DNA of 64,000 bases from Bacillus pumilus (lineage in GTDB: Bacteria > Bacillota > Bacilli > Bacillales > Bacillaceae): the NCBI RefSeq assembly GCF_003431975.1, contig NZ_CP027116.1:558001-622000 (forward strand), given 5' to 3'. The notes under the pieces were generated by a model that searched no databases, was not told the origin of the DNA, and saw only the letters and a program-made list of their open reading frames with translations. Shown here one piece after another: positions 47,742-57,366 of the stretch. Both the position numbers and the translations under genes were made by a program. The number at the start of each line of letters is the position of its first letter. Within the stretch, counting starts at the first letter, position 1.

Positions 47742-48116
47742 TTATTTGGTGTTATTGTCTAATAAATTTTGAAAGATAAACAGGGCATTAATCGAGTGAG
47801 GAAATCCAGCAATCTTTGTACAGTGCTTAATGATCTCCATGATCTCTATGACAGAAAGTCCGATATGTAATGCTTGTTCAAAATGAGTCTTTAATTCTTC
47901 TTCACTATCGCCTTTTGTAATGAGAGCAGATAATGTGCTGATCGCCTTTTGCTTTTCATCTAAAATGAAGTGGTTGAATTCTTTTTGTTCACCGAGTTCA
48001 ATTGTTAGCTGTTCAATGTTTGACCGAATGCTCTCGTTTTCCTGTATTGAAAGCTTCTCTATGTTACCTGCCGCTGTTTCTAGTTTGACCTGGCAAGTCT
48101 CTTTTTCTTCATTCAA
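47742..48116 (-). CDS. Carboxymuconolactone decarboxylase (CMD/AhpD-like) family protein
   Basis: 124 residues. The C-terminal half (about 50-115) is a single CMD helix bundle: L-D-E-K-Q-K-A-I-S-T-L-S-A-L-I, L-K-T-H-F-E-Q-A-L-H-I-G-L-S-V-I-E-I-M-E-I-I, A-G-F-P-H-S-I-N-A-L. The redox Cys-x-x-Cys of AhpD is not present; one Cys appears in I-K-H-C-T-K. So it is more like CMD-type proteins than AhpD peroxidase. The N-terminal 45 residues are acidic and probably helical. Biological role unclear. Confidence 0.7.
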   Translation of the reverse strand: MNEEKETCQVKLETAAGNIEKLSIQENESIRSNIEQLTIELGEQKEFNHFILDEKQKAISTLSALITKGDSEEELKTHFEQALHIGLSVIEIMEIIKHCTKIAGFPHSINALFIFQNLLDNNTK

Positions 48117-48277
48117 ATTGAACTCCTCCGTTTTTTATCGCAATTTTCCATTTGTTCGTTCGTTGTGTCTTATGTGCCTTTTGATAGAGGTGATGGGTAT
48201 ATAGTAGTATTATCGGTTTGTTGTGTAAACTTTTCAAGTGTTGAATGTACAAATAAATGCCATTTCAAAGGAAAAAA

Positions 48278-48306
48278 AGGGCTAATGTATCAATGCCTTA
48301 GCCCTT
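48278..48306 (-). terminator. Terminator of cotA
   Basis: On the minus strand AAGGGCTAA and TTAGCCCTT enclose an 11-base loop, followed by seven T. Confidence 0.8.
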
Positions 48307-48362
48307 CGCGATGATTTACTCAATACAGATGTTTACGCATGTGACAGTAGATCGGTTTCATG

Positions 48363-49895
48363 TTACTGAATAATATCCATTGGCCGCATCATGTCATAAT
48401 CTTCGTGCTCTAAAATATGACAATGCCACACATACCGGCCGCTGTATGGAACGAAGCGAGCGATGATTCGAATGACTTCACCGGCATGCGCTTGAATGGT
48501 GTCCTTATAGCCTTGTTCATGTAAAGGAGGTGCTTCGTTTGGTCCTGTATACACAATTTCCCCTGTTGATTCATAGACCTCTGTATCAAATGGTCTTCTA
48601 TCTATCACCCTAAATTGAACGAGGTGTAAATGAATTGGGTGTGTGCCCCTTGTTGGGTTGACGATCGACCAAACCTCTACACTGCCAAGACGAGGATTTT
48701 CCGTGACGGGGTCATTCCAAAACTGGTTATCTAGCAATAAAATGGGACGACCATATTTATCCTGTGTGCCACTAAGAGTAAGCGTACGCTCTTTATCAGC
48801 TCGACTAGGCCGTAGCGGTGGAAGCGGTTTGAAAATCGGCCGTAATGTTTTAGGTGCTCTCCCTTTTAGGGGACGTGTGACTTTAAATTGCATGATGTTC
48901 GCATCTGTTTCAGGATTCACATCCTGCCCGCAGCCGGCTTTATTTTTAAGGATGATCGTTTTGTTTTCGTAAGCTGAAAAGTCGATAATGACATCAAACC
49001 GCTCAGCAGGAGCAATACTAAAGGATTGATGGTGAACAGGTCTTGGCAAAAAGCCGCCATCAGATCCAATTTGCAAAATCGTAGCATCGTTATCAAGGTG
49101 AAGCTCGTAAGTTCTTGTATTGGACGCATTCAAAATACGAAAACGGTATTTTCTTGGTTCTACTTCTAAATAAGGCCACACTTTTCCATTGACCAAAATG
49201 GTTTCTCCACAAAAAAAGGGCACAATGGACGGATCTGGTATGTCACTGTCTTCTGGCGTGTTGTTTGGTCTGCTTGGATAAAACAGTGCCCCATCCTCCT
49301 GAAACGTACGATCCATAATCATTAAAGGAATGTCATATTCATCTTTCGGTAATTCTAACGATTTCTCAAATGCATCAGAGATCAAATAAAACCCAGCTAA
49401 GCCGGCGTACACATTTAATCGTGTTAATGCCATCGCATGATCGTGATACCACAATGTGCAGGCTTGCTGATGATTTGGGTATTCGTACACCTCTCGTTCA
49501 AAAAAGGGGCCGGTTGCTTCAAAGTTCCGTGAAAACCAAGCCTCTGGATAGCCGTCACTGCTTGCTGGTGTGACGCCACCATGCAGATGAACGACCGTTT
49601 TGACTTCTGGTTCATCATGATGACTGGCATGAATGGTGTGATCAACAGGCAGAAAATGCTTCAAAGGCAATTTGTTCATCCATTTCACTTTCACTTTTTC
49701 ATTTCGATTCGCTTGAATGGTTGGACCAGGCAAACTGCCATTATAGGTCCATAGCTTGGTTGGGGGCAGGTCTCTATGAACTTTTAAGAAAACCTCCTCC
49801 ATAGCAATTTCATAATACGTTTGTCTTGGGTTCTTTTTGACGGGCTCCGCGATTTCTGGAATTGGCAGCTCGTCAACAAATTTTTCTAGGTTCAT
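48363..49895 (-). CDS. cotA: Spore coat laccase CotA
   Basis: 510 residues, as in B. pumilus CotA. Multicopper oxidase of the outer spore coat that oxidises phenolics and bilirubin and makes the brown spore pigment. Copper ligands are visible: H-L-H-G-G at 103-107, W-Y-H-D-H-A-M at 149-155, H-P-I-H-L-H-L near 420, and H-C-H-I-L-E-H-E-D-Y-D-M-M at 491-503 with the type 1 Cys and Met. No signal peptide, as it is packed in the mother cell. Expected mother-cell control (sigma-K in B. subtilis). Confidence 0.95.
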   Translation of the reverse strand: MNLEKFVDELPIPEIAEPVKKNPRQTYYEIAMEEVFLKVHRDLPPTKLWTYNGSLPGPTIQANRNEKVKVKWMNKLPLKHFLPVDHTIHASHHDEPEVKTVVHLHGGVTPASSDGYPEAWFSRNFEATGPFFEREVYEYPNHQQACTLWYHDHAMALTRLNVYAGLAGFYLISDAFEKSLELPKDEYDIPLMIMDRTFQEDGALFYPSRPNNTPEDSDIPDPSIVPFFCGETILVNGKVWPYLEVEPRKYRFRILNASNTRTYELHLDNDATILQIGSDGGFLPRPVHHQSFSIAPAERFDVIIDFSAYENKTIILKNKAGCGQDVNPETDANIMQFKVTRPLKGRAPKTLRPIFKPLPPLRPSRADKERTLTLSGTQDKYGRPILLLDNQFWNDPVTENPRLGSVEVWSIVNPTRGTHPIHLHLVQFRVIDRRPFDTEVYESTGEIVYTGPNEAPPLHEQGYKDTIQAHAGEVIRIIARFVPYSGRYVWHCHILEHEDYDMMRPMDIIQ

Positions 49896-49927
49896 GTTGA
49901 CTAATCCTCACTTAACATTCAATTTGA

Positions 49928-49958
49928 TACAGTATAAGTGCGGACATCAAAATAGGTG
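49928..49958 (-). promoter_or_regulatory. Possible sigma-K promoter of cotA
   Basis: On the minus strand a CACC -35-like element and, 18 bases later, TATACTGTA (one mismatch to CATANNNTA). Located 33-63 bases before the start codon. The spacer is slightly long, so this is tentative. Confidence 0.4.
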
Positions 49959-49965
49959 AATAAAA

Positions 49966-49987
49966 TAAAAAAACCGCTTTTCAGCGG
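49966..49987 (-). terminator. Terminator of gabP
   Basis: On the minus strand CCGCT / AGCGG around a four-base loop, followed by seven T. Confidence 0.85.
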
Positions 49988-49992
49988 GAAGA

Positions 49993-51381
49993 TTATGGGT
50001 GTTTATTTTCAAGCGTCGCATTTCCAGGCACTTTTTTATTTGGTTTAAAGACGAAATAAGCGGCAAGCACACCGAAGGTAATGATGCTCGTCAAAATGAG
50101 CTGTGGTCTCATTGATTCGATAAACAGCATTGACGCCAAGATGGCGCAAATGACCAAAATGGTAAAGTACGTGAGATACGGGAACAGCCACATTTTAATT
50201 TTGAGCTGTTCTGGATTGTCTTTTTCGATTTGCCGGCGCATTCTTAATTGTGAAACGGCAATGACCAAATAGACAAGGAGGGCAATGGCACCAGATGCAT
50301 TGACTAAGAACAAAAAGATGGTTTCAGGATAAAAGTAGTTCATCATGACGGCAATGTAGGAAAAGAAGGTACCTGCGACTGTAGCCGCTACAGGAACGCC
50401 ACGTTTGCTGATTTTCATAAAGCGTTTTGGCGCTTCGCCTCTTTCTGCTAATGAATAAAGCATTCTGGACGTTGTGTACAACCCGGAGTTTAAACAAGAA
50501 AGAACGGCTGTTAAAACAACGACGTTCATGACTTGAGCAGCTGATGGAACGCCGATGTAATCTAATACCGCAACGAAGGGGCTTGTCAAAATACTTGCTG
50601 AATTCCATGGAAGCAAGGTCACAACCACAGCGATGGATCCGACATAGAACACGATAATACGCCATACAACAGAGCGGGTAGCCGTCGTCACAGACTTGAC
50701 TGGGTCTGCTGATTCTCCGGCTGCTATTGCTACAATCTCGGTTCCCATGAAAGAAAAGATGACGACGACAATTCCGAGTAAAACAGAGCTGAATCCATTT
50801 GGAAGGAAACCTCCGTTTCCCGTTAAATTGGCAAGACCTGCAGTATGATGACCGCCAAAACCGAAGATAAATGCAAAACCGATGAGTAGAAAGAGAATAA
50901 TGCTGATGACTTTTATTAATGAAAACCAATATTCAAATTCTCCAAAAGATTTAACAGAAAAGATATTTGTTAATGTTAAGAGGATAGTGAGGATAAGACT
51001 TGTGAGCCAAACAGGTGCATCTCCATACCAATACTGAATAATGGCAGCACCGGCAATGGCTTCGATGGCGATGACGATCACCCAGAAGAACCAGTAAAGC
51101 CAGCCGATTGTAAATCCGGCCCATGGACCGATCGCATCGCTTGCATATTGTGAGAAGGAACCGCTTGTGGGATAGGCGCATGCCATTTCTCCAAGCATTC
51201 TCATAATAAAGATCACGAGAAGTCCGGCAAAAGAATAGGAAAGAATGGATCCAGGCCCTGCAGAATGAATGACAGCGCCGCTACCAACAAATAGCCCTGC
51301 GCCAATAACTCCAGCAATGGAGATCATTGAAATATGTCTTGTTTTAAGATTTTTTTGAAGACCGTTTGTCATGTTGGACAT
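49993..51381 (-). CDS. gabP: GABA permease GabP
   Basis: 462 residues from the ATG at 51381, two bases after GGAGGTAAAG. APC-superfamily amino-acid permease with 12 helices: I-A-G-V-I-G-A-G-L-F-V-G-S-G (substrate-binding helix 1), F-S-F-M-G-T-E-I-V-A-I-A-A-G-E-S near 205, and S-C-L-N-S-G-L-Y-T-T-S-R-M-L-Y. Imports gamma-aminobutyrate with protons. Very similar to B. subtilis GabP and in the same place next to cotA. No gab catabolic genes are in the window. Confidence 0.93.
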   Translation of the reverse strand: MSNMTNGLQKNLKTRHISMISIAGVIGAGLFVGSGAVIHSAGPGSILSYSFAGLLVIFIMRMLGEMACAYPTSGSFSQYASDAIGPWAGFTIGWLYWFFWVIVIAIEAIAGAAIIQYWYGDAPVWLTSLILTILLTLTNIFSVKSFGEFEYWFSLIKVISIILFLLIGFAFIFGFGGHHTAGLANLTGNGGFLPNGFSSVLLGIVVVIFSFMGTEIVAIAAGESADPVKSVTTATRSVVWRIIVFYVGSIAVVVTLLPWNSASILTSPFVAVLDYIGVPSAAQVMNVVVLTAVLSCLNSGLYTTSRMLYSLAERGEAPKRFMKISKRGVPVAATVAGTFFSYIAVMMNYFYPETIFLFLVNASGAIALLVYLVIAVSQLRMRRQIEKDNPEQLKIKMWLFPYLTYFTILVICAILASMLFIESMRPQLILTSIITFGVLAAYFVFKPNKKVPGNATLENKHP

Positions 51382-51862
51382 TTCTTTACCTCCAAACATT
51401 TCTCTTCATAGAGAATTTGTTTTTAGAATATTTTAAATTTTATCATACTGAATTGTCATTCAGCATTGGACAGGTTATCAAACTGACATTTCAAACCTCT
51501 TAACAAGATGTTAAAAAGTATAAAGGATTTGAGAGATTATGTTCCCTCTTTTTCCTCTATTCATTCTTAAAAATAGCATAGAATTGATTAGTGAAAAGTT
51601 GTGTTTCAAAATAAAATTATTCTGATAATGATTCGGCAGCGTGATTTTGTTTATATACCCATTTCAGAGCGATTTGGAAAAAGGTTGATAGGAGTAGGTC
51701 TTGAGGTCAATTGACCTTATAAAAATAAGTTTGCTTAGGTCAACACATTTCTATGTATCCTATTTTGCTGACACAAGCGAATCATGTTGCTGTAGACCCA
51801 CACGGGCTTTGCTTTGTAAGATAAATAATAGAAAAGTGATGTGTGAGGAGGCGCGGTTCGAC
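51382..51862. promoter_or_regulatory. Long intergenic region gabP / mneS with several dyads
   Basis: 481 bases without a gene I can support. It contains CTGAATTGTCATTCAG (51448-51463; 6-4-6 dyad) 66 bases before gabP, a Fur/PerR-like half TGATAATGATT (51620-51630), and the perfect 14-bp palindrome AGGTCAATTGACCT (51704-51717). Further AGGTC copies lie at about 51696-51700 and 51737-51741. I found no clear MntR box by eye. Confidence 0.5.
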
Positions 51863-52762
51863 ATGGAGCGCTATAACGAATTAAGACAAGGTGAAACAGG
51901 TGCTTGGGTCAGCATCATTGCCTATGTGATCTTATCTGCGGTGAAACTCATCATCGGGTATGTGTTTCATTCAGAGGCTCTTTCAGCAGATGGATTGAAT
52001 AATACGACGGATATTATTGCATCTCTTGCTGTGTTGATAGGGCTGCGTATCTCTCAAAAGCCGCCTGATGAAGATCATCCATACGGCCATTTTAGAGCGG
52101 AGAATATTGCGTCTCTTGTGGCGTCCTTTATTATGATGCTTGTTGGGCTTCAGGTTCTGCTGAGTGCTGGCCAGTCGCTCTTCTCATCTGAGCATCAAAC
52201 GCCTGATATGATCGCAGCTTGGACGGCAGCTGGAAGTGCTGTGGTGATGTACGGTGTGTATATTTACAACAGCAATCTGTCCAAACGAATCAATAGCCAG
52301 GCTCTTCATGCAGCAGCTGCTGATAATAAATCAGATGCGTATGTGAGTATTGGAACATTTGTAGGAATCATGGCCTCTCAATTTCAGCTGGCATGGATTG
52401 ATACGCTTGCAGCGTTTGTTATTGGTCTCATTATTTGTAAAACGGCGTGGGGGATTTTCAGAGATGCTTCTCATTCGTTAACGGACGGTTTTCATATAAA
52501 AGATATGTCCAAATATAAAGAGACCATTGAAGCAACACCGGGAGTGGGCGATTTGAAAGATATTAAGGCCCGTTATCTTGGAAGTACGGTTCATGTGGAT
52601 GTCGTTGTGGAAGTCGAGCCGCATTTGAACATTGCAGAAAGCCATGATATTGCAGATGAAATTGAGCGTCGGATGAAAAAGGAACACGATATATTACACT
52701 CCCATGTTCATATGGAGCCAGCTAGTGAGCCAAAAGAGGAGCAGAAGTCTTTTCCATCGTGA
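51863..52762 (+). CDS. mneS: Manganese efflux CDF transporter MneS (YeaB)
   Basis: 299 residues from the ATG at 51863, matching B. subtilis YeaB; a longer frame from 51701 has no binding site. GAGGAGG lies 11 bases before. Cation diffusion facilitator: helices 1-6 with A-L-S-A-D-G-L-N-N-T-T-D-I (metal site, DxxxD type), D-H-P-Y-G-H-F-R, A-A-A-D-N-K-S-D-A, and the cytoplasmic domain with V-H-V-D-V-V-V-E-V and a late H-V-H-M. In B. subtilis MneS (with MneP) expels excess Mn(II). Confidence 0.9.
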   Translation: MERYNELRQGETGAWVSIIAYVILSAVKLIIGYVFHSEALSADGLNNTTDIIASLAVLIGLRISQKPPDEDHPYGHFRAENIASLVASFIMMLVGLQVLLSAGQSLFSSEHQTPDMIAAWTAAGSAVVMYGVYIYNSNLSKRINSQALHAAAADNKSDAYVSIGTFVGIMASQFQLAWIDTLAAFVIGLIICKTAWGIFRDASHSLTDGFHIKDMSKYKETIEATPGVGDLKDIKARYLGSTVHVDVVVEVEPHLNIAESHDIADEIERRMKKEHDILHSHVHMEPASEPKEEQKSFPS

Positions 52763-52864
52763 GGAGGCTTCTTTTTTCTACGTGTGGATGTTTTATGCAA
52801 TTGCGCGTTGTATGGTAAAGTTAGACTATATGAAATTTAACGGAAACGTGATAGGAGGATCAGG

Positions 52865-53827
52865 ATGGCATTTGATGAACCGATGCAATCAGATTTACAA
52901 AAAATCGTAGATAACATCAATAAAGTCATGGTTGGGAAGAAAGACATTGCGATATTAAGCCTTGTTGCGATTTTGGCGAAGGGGCATGTGCTACTAGAGG
53001 ATGTGCCTGGTGTTGGGAAGACGATGATGGTTCGTGCTTTGGCAAAATCGATTGGCTGTGAGTTTAAGCGAATCCAATTTACGCCCGACCTTTTGCCTTC
53101 AGATGTAACAGGTGTGTCGATTTATAATAAAAAGACCAATGAATTTGAATTTAGGCAGGGACCGATTATGGGTCAGATTATTTTAGCCGATGAGATCAAC
53201 AGAACCTCTCCAAAAACACAGTCAGCATTGCTCGAAGCGATGGAGGAAGGCAGTGTCACAGTGGACGGAGACACGATGCCGCTTGCGGATCCTTTTTTCG
53301 TTATGGCTACGCAAAATCCAGTGGAATATGAGGGAACCTATCCACTTCCAGAAGCGCAAATGGATCGATTTTTATTCAAGCTGCAAATGGGGTACCCGAC
53401 CATGCTTGAGGAGCTAGAGGTGCTCAACTTGCAGGAGAAGCAATCCCCGATTGATACGCTCCAAGCAGTGATGACAAAAGATCACATTCATGCCCTGCAA
53501 CAAGCGGTTCAGACCATTCATGTAGATGCATCAATTAAAGAATATATTGTGGAAATTGCTCAAGCGACGCGTCAACATCCATCTATTTATCTAGGTGTGA
53601 GTCCAAGGGGATCCATCGCTCTCATGAAAGCGGCTCAGGCATATGCACTATTGAACAGGCGAGATTATGTGATTCCTGATGATGTACAGTATTTGGCACC
53701 ATATACATTGCCGCACCGAATGATTTTGACATCAGAAGCAACGTATGAAGGGAAGAAGGCGGAGACACTGCTGCGACAAATGCTTGAGCAAATTGGCGTG
53801 CCAGTTCAAAAGTCGATGACTCAATGA
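52865..53827 (+). CDS. yeaC: MoxR-family AAA+ ATPase YeaC
   Basis: 320 residues. Walker A G-V-G-K-T-M near 48, Walker B I-L-A-D-E-I-N-R near 108, sensor 1 M-A-T-Q-N-P and sensor 2 region S-P-R-G-S. MoxR ATPases act with DUF58 (VWA-like) proteins as chaperones that insert cofactors or assemble complexes. Here the DUF58 gene overlaps by four bases and a transglutaminase gene follows, the standard three-gene unit. Target in Bacillus unknown. The ribosome binding site is ATAGGAGG. Confidence 0.92.
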   Translation: MAFDEPMQSDLQKIVDNINKVMVGKKDIAILSLVAILAKGHVLLEDVPGVGKTMMVRALAKSIGCEFKRIQFTPDLLPSDVTGVSIYNKKTNEFEFRQGPIMGQIILADEINRTSPKTQSALLEAMEEGSVTVDGDTMPLADPFFVMATQNPVEYEGTYPLPEAQMDRFLFKLQMGYPTMLEELEVLNLQEKQSPIDTLQAVMTKDHIHALQQAVQTIHVDASIKEYIVEIAQATRQHPSIYLGVSPRGSIALMKAAQAYALLNRRDYVIPDDVQYLAPYTLPHRMILTSEATYEGKKAETLLRQMLEQIGVPVQKSMTQ

Positions 53828-55005
53828 AGTCAAGTCAGCGTTTCGATCTTTCATTATGGTTACGGGTGATGATGCTCATCATCCTCACTGCGGCAGCCTT
53901 TTGTTATGCCATGTTTCAGGGAGGATTTGTGAGTTGGTTCCTTTTTTATGCATTTTTACCATATGCTTTGTATGCTTTGCTGTTTGCGCTTGTTCCGCTG
54001 CGAGTGACAGCGAAGAGGACATTACAACAAACCCGCTTGAAGGCGGGAGACGTGCTGTCCGTTGATCTTGAAATCAAGCGGACAAACCCATTTCCATACG
54101 TTTACGTCATGATTGAGGATGAGCCGCCAGACACCTTTCATTTACAGGAGCAAATTGAAATGAAGCAAATGCTGTTTCCTTGGTTTCGGAGAACATGGCG
54201 TTTTTCCTATCAATTGAATGATGTCATGCGCGGTGAACATCATTTGTCAGCGGTTCGAATCAAAACGGGTGATATGTTTGGTTTTGTGGAGAAAGAAGTG
54301 ATCATTCCGTTAGAAAAAAAGCTGATTGTTTATCCGAAAATGCTCGATTTTCAGGTGGAGTCTGCTGAGTCAGTGAATGAAAATGGAGGAAAAGCGGTTC
54401 ACTCGTGGTTAAATGAACCAACCCATGTGACAACAGGTGTGCGGGAATATCAGCAAGGAGACCGCTTCGCTTGGGTGGACTGGAAAACGACAGCTAGAAG
54501 AGGTCAGCTGATGACGAAGGAGTTTGAACAGAATCAAACAAAGGATCTTGTCGTGTTTGCCGATTTTACAGATGAAGCAGCTTTTGAGACCGTCGTCTCT
54601 ATTACAGCTTCTGTTCTCCAAACGGCAGTGAAAAAAGGGCTTCCGGCAGGCCTTGTCCCGCTTGGGGATCAGCATGCCTTTCGAGTGGATCAAGGAGAAC
54701 TTCATTTACAGGACATGCTTTATTTTTTAACAAGGGTGCAGCATCATCCTTCTCGCGCGCTCGAATATAAAGCGTTCGCAGCAAGTGAGTACCAATACAC
54801 TGGAAAATATGTCGTCACGGGTCATCTGCATGAAGAGCTTGGTTCGAGCCTGCTTGGAAATCGAAACAGAAAGAACATCACTGTTCTTTTAGTGAAGAGA
54901 GCCGTAGATCGAAAAGAAAAACAGCTTGTAGACCGGCTTAAGGCATCGGGAATACGCACGACCGTTTTATTTGAAGACCGGCTGCACGAAAGAACTGTGA
55001 GGTGA
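53824..55005 (+). CDS. yeaD: DUF58 domain membrane protein YeaD
   Basis: 393 residues. Two N-terminal membrane helices (about 10-55), then a beta-rich region and the DUF58 core: Y-Q-Q-G-D-R-F-A-W-V-D-W-K-T-T-A-R-R-G-Q-L-M-T-K-E-F-E near 210-236 and V-V-F-A-D-F-T-D-E-A near 245. Partner of the MoxR ATPase; start coupled to yeaC. Thought to be the membrane-side client or adaptor of YeaC. Highly conserved place in Bacillus. Confidence 0.9.
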   Translation: MKSSQRFDLSLWLRVMMLIILTAAAFCYAMFQGGFVSWFLFYAFLPYALYALLFALVPLRVTAKRTLQQTRLKAGDVLSVDLEIKRTNPFPYVYVMIEDEPPDTFHLQEQIEMKQMLFPWFRRTWRFSYQLNDVMRGEHHLSAVRIKTGDMFGFVEKEVIIPLEKKLIVYPKMLDFQVESAESVNENGGKAVHSWLNEPTHVTTGVREYQQGDRFAWVDWKTTARRGQLMTKEFEQNQTKDLVVFADFTDEAAFETVVSITASVLQTAVKKGLPAGLVPLGDQHAFRVDQGELHLQDMLYFLTRVQHHPSRALEYKAFAASEYQYTGKYVVTGHLHEELGSSLLGNRNRKNITVLLVKRAVDRKEKQLVDRLKASGIRTTVLFEDRLHERTVR

Positions 55006-55014
55006 CAAACATTT

Positions 55015-57222
55015 ATGCTGCATACGCATCAGCGGCAAAGCCGTTTTGAGTTGTTCATCTATTATGCTGTAGCTTTTCTGCTGCTTTGGGAGTGGCTTCG
55101 TCCACTTCAAGATTTTACAGAGACGAGTCATACGTCTTACTTCATCATTTTTATAGGGCTTGCGTGTTTGTTTACATTCTTTCGTTTGAAGTGGTATGTG
55201 ACGTTTCCTATTTGTACTGGCTTGATCTTGCTTGCCTTATATTTGATTTTTTATCAAGCTGAGCAAAGCTTTCCGGCTGCACTGTTTGCTGATATCAAGG
55301 ATAATATCACCTTCATGAGCACAGGTATGTGGAGTGACATGTATCCGTCCTTCCGTACATTATTGTTTTATATTTTGCTGTGGCTGCTTGTCTACTTGCT
55401 TCATTATTGGGTGGTCTATCAGCAACGTATCTTTTTCTTTTTACTCATGACGATTGTGTATGTCACGATTCTGGATACGTTTACGCCATATGATGCAACC
55501 TTTGCGATCGTTCGTATTATGGTGTTTGGCTTTTGTTTGCTTGGATTGCTGTATTTCGATCGACTTCGTTCGGCTGAGGGAGTTCGGGTGTCGCAGAAAG
55601 CACGCTTGAAGTGGTTTTTGCCTATGCTGGCGCTTGTTCTTCTATCAGCGACACTCGGTGCTTCATTGCCAAAGTCTGATCCGAAATGGCCTGATCCTGT
55701 CCCGTTTTTTAAGGCAGTGACGAATCAAGATGGCTCTGCTGGACAGAATAAGGTGGGATATAGTGCAGATGATTCATCGCTTGGCGGACCGTTTAGTGAG
55801 GACCGCACACCGGTCTTTAAATGGAGCGGAAAGGAGCCGTCCTACTTTCGTGTCGAAACAAAAAGTATCTACACAGGAAAGGGCTGGGAGGATGCTTCTA
55901 ATGATACGAAACCTACGCGACTAAAAGAGGAAAGTGTGCCGAATCGTTGGTTTACCGAGCGTGTAAAAACAGAGGAGCACGAAACGAGAGTCGATATGGA
56001 ATCAGACTATCGATTTAATCATGCCGTCTATCCGATTGGGACGATCATGCTGATGCCAATGGAAAACATTCCGCTGCAAATGATGGGCAAAACGGAGAAA
56101 ATTGTCCCGTCTATACAAAACCCACCCAAAAATTTGGGGAACTATCAAGTCAGTTTCTTATCCCCTACATTTATCCTTGAGGATTTACAGAGGATTAAAG
56201 TGCCAACAAAGAAGCAGGTTAATCAAGAGGTTGGCCGTGAATACTTACAGCTTCCTTCCTCATTGCCAGAGCGTGTGAAAACATTGGCAAACAGCTTAAC
56301 GGAAACGAAGGATAATATGTATGATAAGGCTAAAGCGATTGAGGATTACTTAGGATCTGCGAAATTTTCATATGAAACACAAAATGTCGCTGTGCCTAGT
56401 CGTCAAGAAGATTATGTGGATCAGTTTTTGTTTGATACGATGATCGGTTACTGTGATAATTTTTCAACCTCGATGATTGTGCTGCTTCGTTCGATTGGGA
56501 TTCCGGCTAGATGGGTGAAAGGCTACACGTCAGGTCAATTATATGAAACACAGATGGATGGAAACAATGTGTATGAAGTGACCAATAACAATGCGCATTC
56601 ATGGGTAGAAGTGTATTTTCCAAACCGAGGCTGGGTGACCTTTGAACCGACAAAAGGATTTACGAACCCAGAGACATTTACGAATGAAGACGTTTCAAGC
56701 GATCAAACAGATGATGATCAAAAGAAAGATGAAGATCAATCTAGCTCTAATACAAGAGAAGATCAGCAGGCAGAACAGCCGCAGCAGCAAGAAACAGAAC
56801 AGCCGGCAGAACCAAAGAAACAACCAGCGCAAACAAAGCCAAGTATGGTGCATGTTGGTTCAATCTTAGGTTATGCGGCAGGAGCTTTGATTCTTTTAGG
56901 ATTGATAAGCTGGATTCTTTATCGATTCAGAGCAAGATGGCTACCATTCTTTATTGTGAGAAAGGTGAAACGTCTGCCAGAGGAGGAAGCCTTCTTCTAT
57001 GCATATGCAGCTCTATTAAAGCAGCTGAAGCGCAGGGGAATTGAGAAAAAACCTGGCATGACGCTAAGAGAATTCGCTTCTTTGATTGATAACAAGGATG
57101 GAGATCATCACATGTCAGAGCTGACGAAGCTCTATGAGCGGGCGCTCTATCGACGAGAGGATGCGTCGGCGCTTTGGCGGCAATCGGCGAAGTTATGGGA
57201 AAATTTAATAAACAGGAGATAG
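55015..57222 (+). CDS. yebA: Membrane protein with transglutaminase-like domain YebA
   Basis: 735 residues. N-terminal helices (about 15-230), extracytoplasmic region, transglutaminase-like core about 440-560 with G-Y-C-D-N-F-S-T-S-M-I-V-L-L-R-S-I-G-I-P-A-R-W-V-K-G-Y (Cys) and N-N-A-H-S-W-V-E-V-Y-F (His), then W-V-T-F-E-P-T-K-G-F, where Glu replaces the usual Asp of F-D-P-T. A Gln/Glu/Pro-rich linker (about 575-610) precedes one more helix and a DUF4129-type tail. Likely a protease or transamidase working with YeaC/YeaD. Confidence 0.9.
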   Translation: MLHTHQRQSRFELFIYYAVAFLLLWEWLRPLQDFTETSHTSYFIIFIGLACLFTFFRLKWYVTFPICTGLILLALYLIFYQAEQSFPAALFADIKDNITFMSTGMWSDMYPSFRTLLFYILLWLLVYLLHYWVVYQQRIFFFLLMTIVYVTILDTFTPYDATFAIVRIMVFGFCLLGLLYFDRLRSAEGVRVSQKARLKWFLPMLALVLLSATLGASLPKSDPKWPDPVPFFKAVTNQDGSAGQNKVGYSADDSSLGGPFSEDRTPVFKWSGKEPSYFRVETKSIYTGKGWEDASNDTKPTRLKEESVPNRWFTERVKTEEHETRVDMESDYRFNHAVYPIGTIMLMPMENIPLQMMGKTEKIVPSIQNPPKNLGNYQVSFLSPTFILEDLQRIKVPTKKQVNQEVGREYLQLPSSLPERVKTLANSLTETKDNMYDKAKAIEDYLGSAKFSYETQNVAVPSRQEDYVDQFLFDTMIGYCDNFSTSMIVLLRSIGIPARWVKGYTSGQLYETQMDGNNVYEVTNNNAHSWVEVYFPNRGWVTFEPTKGFTNPETFTNEDVSSDQTDDDQKKDEDQSSSNTREDQQAEQPQQQETEQPAEPKKQPAQTKPSMVHVGSILGYAAGALILLGLISWILYRFRARWLPFFIVRKVKRLPEEEAFFYAYAALLKQLKRRGIEKKPGMTLREFASLIDNKDGDHHMSELTKLYERALYRREDASALWRQSAKLWENLINRR

Positions 57223-57224
57223 TC

Positions 57225-57253
57225 TTGACCGCGTACCTTCCTGTTGTTAGAAT
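57225..57253 (+). promoter_or_regulatory. Promoter of guaA
   Basis: TTGACC (57225-57230), 17 bases, TAGAAT (57248-57253), directly behind the yebA stop. It gives a transcript with a leader of about 145 bases. Confidence 0.7.
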
Positions 57254-57287
57254 AGGTGAATATTAAAACCTTCTAAAATACATGAAA

Positions 57288-57366
57288 TTGAAGCGTTCGG
57301 ATGTGAGTCTGGGCGCTTCAAAAGCGTGATTCACACTGAGAGCAGGTTTTCTCCTCTCATTTTTTC
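57288..57366 (+). promoter_or_regulatory. Structured guaA leader with possible pseudoknot and terminator
   Basis: Hairpin TTGAAGCG (57288-57295) / CGCTTCAA (57314-57321). Its loop segment TGTGAGTC (57302-57309) can pair with GATTCACA (57328-57335), giving an H-type pseudoknot with one G-U pair. It is followed by TGAGAG (57337-57342) / CTCTCA (57354-57359) and TTTTTTT, an intrinsic terminator before the ribosome binding site AGAGGTGA. The terminator may end yebA transcripts or attenuate guaA. Confidence 0.5.

Noticed and set aside
51701..51862. N-terminal extension of the MneS frame
   Set aside because: No binding site before it, Cys-rich unlikely residues, and the 299-aa form matches the known protein start.
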